Shown here one piece after another: positions 59,098-64,000 of a DNA stretch of 64,000 bases (position 1 is its first letter; each line of letters starts with the position of its first letter). The DNA comes from Boletus sp. NGJ (Eukaryota > Basidiomycota > Agaricomycetes > Boletales > Boletaceae), in the NCBI GenBank assembly GCA_019096195.1, contig JAGTXK010000091.1:868001-932000 (forward strand), written 5' to 3'. The notes beneath the pieces were generated by a model, which saw only the letters and a list, made by a program, of their open reading frames with translations, had not been told where the DNA came from and made no database searches. Position numbers and translations under genes: made by a program.

Positions 59098-61569
59098 TCA
59101 CACTGCTGCACCATTTGCAGCTGCTTTATTACCCTTATTAGTACTGTGTGCCCTTCCATGCCCTCTTGCTAAAACAGACTTCTTGGGATTGTCCAAAACC
59201 TCCTCTGATGTCTCTAGACTAAAAGCCACTTTACCTGCCTGTGGGTTTGGAACTTGGAGCGACACCATAGAAGCCTGCTCAGTACCAGCAATGTCATTGG
59301 ATGATACAATTTCCACCATTGCACTGGATGATGAGCTAAGGGTAGACTCTAAAAGATCTGAGTTTTGGAACTTGGAATGAGATACCACTGGCAGTGAGTC
59401 AGAATCTGGCAGTGCCATTGCCATGGCAGCCATAGCAGCATTGATGTCAGCTGTGAAATCCTCATTTATTGTTGTGGTACCTGATGTGTGAGCCTTGGTT
59501 TTGCCAAAGACTTGTTGGTTGACTTTGCTGACCAAGTTGAGAACATATGGTGTGTCCTAGCTATTGACGAAGAGGTGCTTGTACTGAAAGAACAGTTTGT
59601 GATACTGGATCTCAGAGTTGGCACCAACACCATCCTTAGGAAACTGGGAATCAGGTGAAACAAGAAAGACTGCCTATAATTTTAATCAAGCAAGTAACCA
59701 TTAGGGATTCAGACAATTTAGATATAAAAACAAAGAAATTCGTACTGACTATGATGGCAGCCCATGCAAGGCACCCTGGAGTACAGTAGGTTACGCCCCA
59801 TATCATTCCATTGGATTTTCCACCAGGGTGGCATGTGACATCATGTGTAAGGGCGGTCTGTCCCCAAAACACAATATGAAGAATCTATGATTAGAAAATG
59901 ATCCAGTTAATATCAATGAAAAGTAGAGTGACTGTATAACATATAGAAGCAAGTAACTCCCAGTTAGAGAAGGGAGTGCATGCATTGACTTTGTGATCAG
60001 TATAGAGAAGCGGCAGGAATGTGGGATACTTGGGCTTGGTGGTGTCCTGTGGTATTCTGAGTAGTACACAAATTTCTGGGAACTCGAGGTGATGAGGAGC
60101 AGTATCACAGCTGAAGTAATGATTGCCAGAGGGCAGTTGAAAAAGGTTGTTGGCTGCCTGATGAAGTTTGTGGAGTTTGCTAGATTGGCCAGTGCTAACA
60201 TGAGTCGCTAACTGAGTTATTGATACATTAGTTTATATGTGATATTAAATTGAATCATGAATATACAGTGGCTCAAAAAAGTGTCCCAATGTTTGACTAT
60301 TTTGCAAAGACTTGATATTTGCAAAAGAACCAAAAGGTATTAGCCCTAACCCTTGCTGGGCCATTGATAGCCCTAATCCTTGCCCTGAAGATGAGCCCTT
60401 AGTCATATAATTTGGTTGTCATGGTACTGAATTATAGCCATATTAAAAGGATAGGTCATTGGGACACTTATTTGACCCTGATATTATCAACTATCATTTA
60501 GTAAATAACATAAGGTTCTGATGGATGCTGTGCTTCAACCCTGTCTGATTATGTCACTTACATAACTCCAAATGGTATAAAGAGCAGAGATACCATTCAG
60601 CCAACCCTACTTCATTATGAAATCAAAAGGAGTATGGGAGCTTTGGGAGAGAATTGAAGTGGAGTGGGGGAAGATAGAGGTTGAGGAGTGTCAAGGATTG
60701 ATAGAGGGTATGCCTAGAAGACTAGAGGCAGTGATAAAAGCAAAGGGAGGGCATACAAAGTACTAAATTGAAGAATAGAAATGTTGCTCAAAAAAGTGTC
60801 CCAATGACATGTCACTTTAATATGACTATATCTCAGTGCCATGACAACCAAATTATATGACTAAGGGCTCATCTTCAGGGCAAGGATTAGGGCTATCAAT
60901 GGACCAGCAAGGGTTAGGGCTAATACCTTTTGGTTCTTTTGCAAATGTCACAGTCTTTGCAAAATAGCCAAACATTGGGACACTTTTTTGAGCCACTGTA
61001 ACATACCTGATCAGCGAAATGGTGTGACGTTTGGAGGTTTTGGATGTGAGGTGGAAGTATCGAGTCTAGCTCTGCAACAATTGCTGCTTCCTCCGCGAGG
61101 CTTGATGCATAGCGGGCCTTACTGACGATCTCTAATGACATAGGTGACATGTTTGATACACCAGGAGTTAGTGGGTGACTGAGAACGTCTTTCGACAGAG
61201 GGAACATTTCAACCAAGACTCCGAATTTCTTTGCGAGAGTCTGTATTTCGGTATCAAAGGTGCCAAGCACCTCAGAGACAGAAGCTTTCATTGACTTGCA
61301 TGATCTGTTTGCCTCAGCAATGCGAACCTGCTCCTGTAAGACATGACACTGTTCTTTCACAGCATCAAGCTCAAGCTGTGCCTGCCTCAATGCCTGTTCG
61401 ACACATAAAGATCAGTTCCGTGGACTTGAAGTGTTGAAATCAATCGCAGGTCGTTGCTTACCTCGTCATTCTGGGTTTCCACTGTGGCTAGGCAGGGATG
61501 GATGACGACAGGTTCATCATCGTCGAGATCCAGAAGAACATTAGCAGCATGACCAGAGATAGCAGGCAT
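59098..61569 (-). CDS. DUF6698-like Agaricomycete protein, possibly decayed
   Basis: The start is ATG 61569 (MPAISGHAANVLLDLDDDEP). Exon 1 ends at DE before GTAAGC. Exon 2 is a coiled-coil segment (LRQAQLELDAVKEQCHVLQE) plus IVAELDSILPPHIQNL, ending at about 61012. Intron 2 contains a 733-bp Tc1-type insertion. Exon 3 (from about 60212) reads LATHVSTGQSSKLHKLHQAA to TPFSNWELLASICYTVTL. Later exons have GGKSNGMIWGVTYCTPGCLA, then WAAIIAVFLVSPDSQFPKDG, which fits the DUF6698 core. A C-terminal Ser/Ala-rich tail ends at 59098. An in-frame TAG at 59557-59559 (between YKHLFVNS and DTPYVLNLVSKVNQQVFG) would truncate the product unless it is a sequencing error or a readthrough, so it may be a young pseudogene. 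Role unknown. Confidence 0.6.
60266..60998 (+). mobile_element. Tc1/mariner-type deletion derivative with long inverted ends
   Basis: 733 bp, starting CAGTGGCTCAAAAAAG and ending with its exact complement, flanked by TA on both sides (60264-60265 and 60999-61000), the Tc1/mariner target. The inverted ends are about 212-215 bp long and nearly identical (60266-60477 and 60784-60998). The centre keeps the C-terminus of a Tc1 transposase at 60620-60766 (GVWELWERIEVEWGKIEVEE, then MPRRLEAVIKAKGGHTKY and stop). The preceding catalytic region is deleted, with only a worn SANPTSL-like trace. It lies inside an intron of the DUF6698-like gene, in opposite orientation. Confidence 0.9.
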
Positions 61570-61800
61570 GGTGCAGATTGTATGGGGGTGGAGCAGAGAG
61601 CTGTATAACAGGTAATGTAGTTAAGGAGGAGTGAAAGACGACACAAATAGATGCGACTCATCATCCAGTATTTAAACCAAGCAAGCATAATGAATGGGGA
61701 TATGGGACCAGGAAGCACAAGTCAGTTGACGTGTCAATGATATGCCCCACCAGGTGCTGTGGAGACCATCATCCAAGCATCTTGAGTGTTGAATGCAATG

Positions 61801-62628
61801 TTACATCACATTTCTGGGCTCACCTTGTTTAGAAGGTCTAGATCTTCCTGAATATATACATTGACCTTCACCTGATATTGTCAAGTGATCCAGGAGATGT
61901 GGGGCATGGTCACGTCGCTGTTGTTGACGTGTTATGGCGGTGATTTCAGGGTTGTGAACTTTATTATTACCAAAGTTGCCGCTCCCGATTTGATCCGAGT
62001 CTGAATCAATTCCTTGTTGAAGTAACCCAGCTATCATTCACCGCAGGTCTGGCATGTTGGTGTCAATAGAGGGGTGGGATAGGGAGGTGTTGTGAAGCCA
62101 AACCATTTGATGTTGTACACAAATGGGTCTTGAGCGTGGTTTGAGGGATGGATGGTCCAAAGAAGAGTGAAGCAGAGCTGGAGCTCGAGAGATGTGTTGT
62201 ACTAGATGAGCATGGCGCATTGTTGGGTGCATTTGGAATCTGCAAGAATGGATGTGGCCCACTACTGCCAGTAAGCCATCTGTGGGGTAATAGGAAGTCG
62301 CTCGCTGATGAAGAAAAAACATTGTGGACAACAGACTTCTGATTCTGATTGGCTGACGGAAAAGCAACTGGTGGCGACTTTGATGCATGTCTATGTTTAG
62401 GACTTGATATGTTAGGCTATACATGAGCCAATAATCTTTAGTACAACAGATGCTTAAAGAAAGAGCAAAATGTACCTGAGATGAAGCAGACGGTGGTGTT
62501 TGATTTACACTCTCAAGAAGCTTGAGAGATATGGGCCTCAAGCGAGCCCATCTTTTGAGAATGTGACCCCCAGGTGAGATTGCCACCGCGGAGATCTTTT
62601 CCTGTGGAATGCTGAGTGTGTGAAACAT
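61801..62628 (-). CDS. hypothetical protein, poorly resolved
   Basis: The start is ATG 62628 (MFHTLSIPQEKISAVAISPG). Exon 1 reads to NQTPPSASSQ, followed by a GTACAT donor. An exon with SKSPPVAFPSANQNQK and a Ser-rich segment follows (about 62380-62070), and a possible last piece with LLQQGIDSDSDQIGSGNFGN ends at 61801. Joins are uncertain and two frames compete at 62040-62370. I do not recognise it. It sits upstream of, and on the same strand as, the DUF6698-like gene. Confidence 0.35.
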
Positions 62629-62639
62629 TCACCGTTGAT

Positions 62640-62944
62640 ACCTATTATTTAACACCACCTCCCTACACTCCTGCACTACCTATGAACGATACATTCGCCT
62701 ACCATTCACCAAACTCCATCCTCGCTTCACCTCGCATACACCTACAGTAGCCACTCATCGTATCCTCCCTCATATGATACATCACACCACCATTTACACC
62801 CACGTGCACTTTCACTAGCCACACCCTCATCATACCCACCACAACTACGACACCAAGTAGCCTCACAGCTAACCCCAGCATTCATCGCCACAAGAACAGG
62901 CCCGCACATGCCTCTAAACTACGACACCCCATAGACCGTACCTG
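62640..62944 (+). other. strand-asymmetric C/A-rich tract
   Basis: The plus strand here is rich in C and A and very poor in G for about 300 bp (many CACC, CTACAC, CATC words). No gene was recognised. It directly precedes the start of the minus-strand hypothetical gene. Confidence 0.6.
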
Positions 62945-63515
62945 ATGCAGCGCTTGGTACACTACACAAGCACTGATCAAGCCATGCTAGATCACCAAGT
63001 TATTTATAGGGTACATATTCTGAATGCTCCGACCATCCCGAGTTCCCAACCGGAACCATTCCGAGCATTCCGAAGTACTCTGAGCATTCCGACCGGAACC
63101 ACCCCTGGAACCCTCCAGAAGCCCCACACCTATGCAATGCCTCACGTGTCACCCTCCTGTTTCTCCTTTCGCCTCTATTTATTAGTCTCTCTGACATATC
63201 ACAACGTAGCCACACCTAGAGCATCGCGGACTACATTCCACTTATATACGTATACCACGCACATCTCATTCCACCATTTCTCTCTTTTGCTATTGGACAC
63301 TAACACTTCCCCGTTCCTGTGATGTCATACCCGGTACTTACAATGTCATAGCATAGCATGGTCCGTGCACCACTATCGGTAGTATATAAATAGCCGGTAG
63401 AACACCGTGTATCATTTAGTCTTGAAATTGCCTTTCTCTCTCTTGCATATTGCCTCCGAGGTAACGCTTGAGATATTAGGTCTAGGTTTCATCTTCCGTT
63501 TGTTGCTTGTTCCTT
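62945..63515 (+). mobile_element. LTR-like segment (LTR-retrotransposon fossil)
   Basis: Features of a plus-oriented LTR: short reiterated motifs with GCATTCCGA and CCGGAACC at 63028-63110, a TATATAAATA box at 63383-63392, and a CT-rich stretch after it. It ends against a minus-strand Gypsy pol fragment near 63515. Exact ends, and whether it belongs to that element or is a separate insertion, could not be settled. A plus-strand open frame at 62945-63322 is regarded as chance. Confidence 0.45.
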
Positions 63516-64000
63516 TCATTTTTCTAGTGCTTGAATCACTGCAAGCAATTCTTTGTTGTAAATGGGATAGTTGCGCTCTGCGCTATCGAAAGAATGTGAG
63601 ATAAAGGCAATTGGACGCCAATTACCATCTTTGCATAGGGTTGAGAGCACTGCTCCCGTTGTGATGTCTGAGGCATTGGTTTCCACACGTACTTCTTGAT
63701 CTACAGTTTGGATAGGCAAGAAGTGGGCAATTCCATGAATTTTCTTTTTAAAGTTTTGAAGGCCTTCTGTTGATTGGGTCCCCATTTGAATGGAACATCT
63801 TTCTTGATAAGATCGTTCAGAGGACATGCAATTTCTGCAAAGCCTTCTATGAATTGTCTATAATAATTACAGAGTTCAAGGAATCCCTGGAGTTGCTTTA
63901 GTCATGTGGGAATTGGCCAGTCCATGAACTCCTGCCACCTTCTTCGACTGCATCTCTACCCCCTTTTTAGATACAACCATACCTAGGAAGTCCACTTTGT
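63516..64000 (-). mobile_element. Ty3/Gypsy LTR-retrotransposon fossil, pol fragment (RT end to RNase H)
   Basis: Minus strand, running off the right edge of the window. The RNase H part is clear (VRVETNASDITTGAVLSTL, then WRPIAFISHSFDSAERNYPI and KELLAVIQALEK). Toward the window edge, reverse-transcriptase-end motifs such as KVDFLGMVVSKKG appear. The element is broken, with at least two breaks in this stretch, and is cut off near 63516. Integrase is missing on this side. Confidence 0.8.

Noticed and set aside
62945-63322. A 125-codon plus-strand protein
   Set aside because: It lies in LTR-like repeat DNA with reiterated motifs and has no protein-like conservation.
57200-64000. RIP-type mutation as the cause of A+T enrichment
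   Set aside because: The surviving Tc1 arms are nearly identical, without obvious C-to-T bias, and RIP is not established in Agaricomycetes; this cannot be judged by eye.

Overview
The window is nuclear DNA of a filamentous basidiomycete, most likely an Agaricomycete. Genes are tightly packed on both strands and cut by many 45-80 nt GT-AG introns. Several families are typical of mushroom-forming fungi: DUF6534 membrane proteins, DUF6698-like proteins, an HNH-nuclease family, and a Rom2-type Rho GEF with two DH domains. No rRNA gene, CRISPR array or bacterial-style operon was seen. Exon joins were made by eye, so gene ends are firmer than every internal junction.

0.6-50 kb is mostly housekeeping and signalling genes. 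In order: an HSF-domain transcription factor (-), an unresolved stretch (4.2-6.1 kb), a Rho1 GEF of Rom2 type (-), a tRNA m3C methyltransferase of the METTL2/Trm140 group (+), a GPATCH1-like G-patch protein (-), a MAK11/PAK1IP1 WD40 protein (-), a secreted Ser/Thr-rich protein (+), tubulin-folding cofactor B (-), DGAT2 (+), a DUF6534 membrane protein (+), a UBA-zinc finger-UBX protein (+), an F-box protein (-), a coiled-coil protein of unknown role (+), an FMP52-like protein (-), a YTP1-like membrane protein (-), a hotdog thioesterase (+), CDC48 (+) and an MFS transporter (-).

50-57 kb is a rearranged tract. It holds a broken fungal transcription factor, an HNH-family gene, a copied 5' piece of the GPATCH1 gene and a broken carboxylesterase, with two direct 329-bp repeats at the outer edges. 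About 800 bp of this tract (53815-54629) is an inverted duplicate of 17751-18540. Each copy keeps a different member of the divergent pair GPATCH1/HNH. At 18.5 kb the HNH side is broken and abuts a LINE remnant.

57-64 kb is visibly richer in A+T and is a repeat graveyard: a Copia fossil, CATAGT-like simple repeats, a tRNA-headed SINE-like unit, a DUF6698-like gene whose intron carries a Tc1-type deletion derivative with 2 x ~213-bp inverted ends and TA flanks, a small unknown gene, an LTR-like stretch, and a Ty3/Gypsy pol fossil running off the right edge.

Points most worth checking: the reciprocal GPATCH1/HNH duplication; the G-run frameshift that removes the conserved UBX C-terminus; the composite Tc1 derivative inside an intron; a dispersed repeat that overlaps the stop codon of the FMP52-like gene; and two GC-AG introns.
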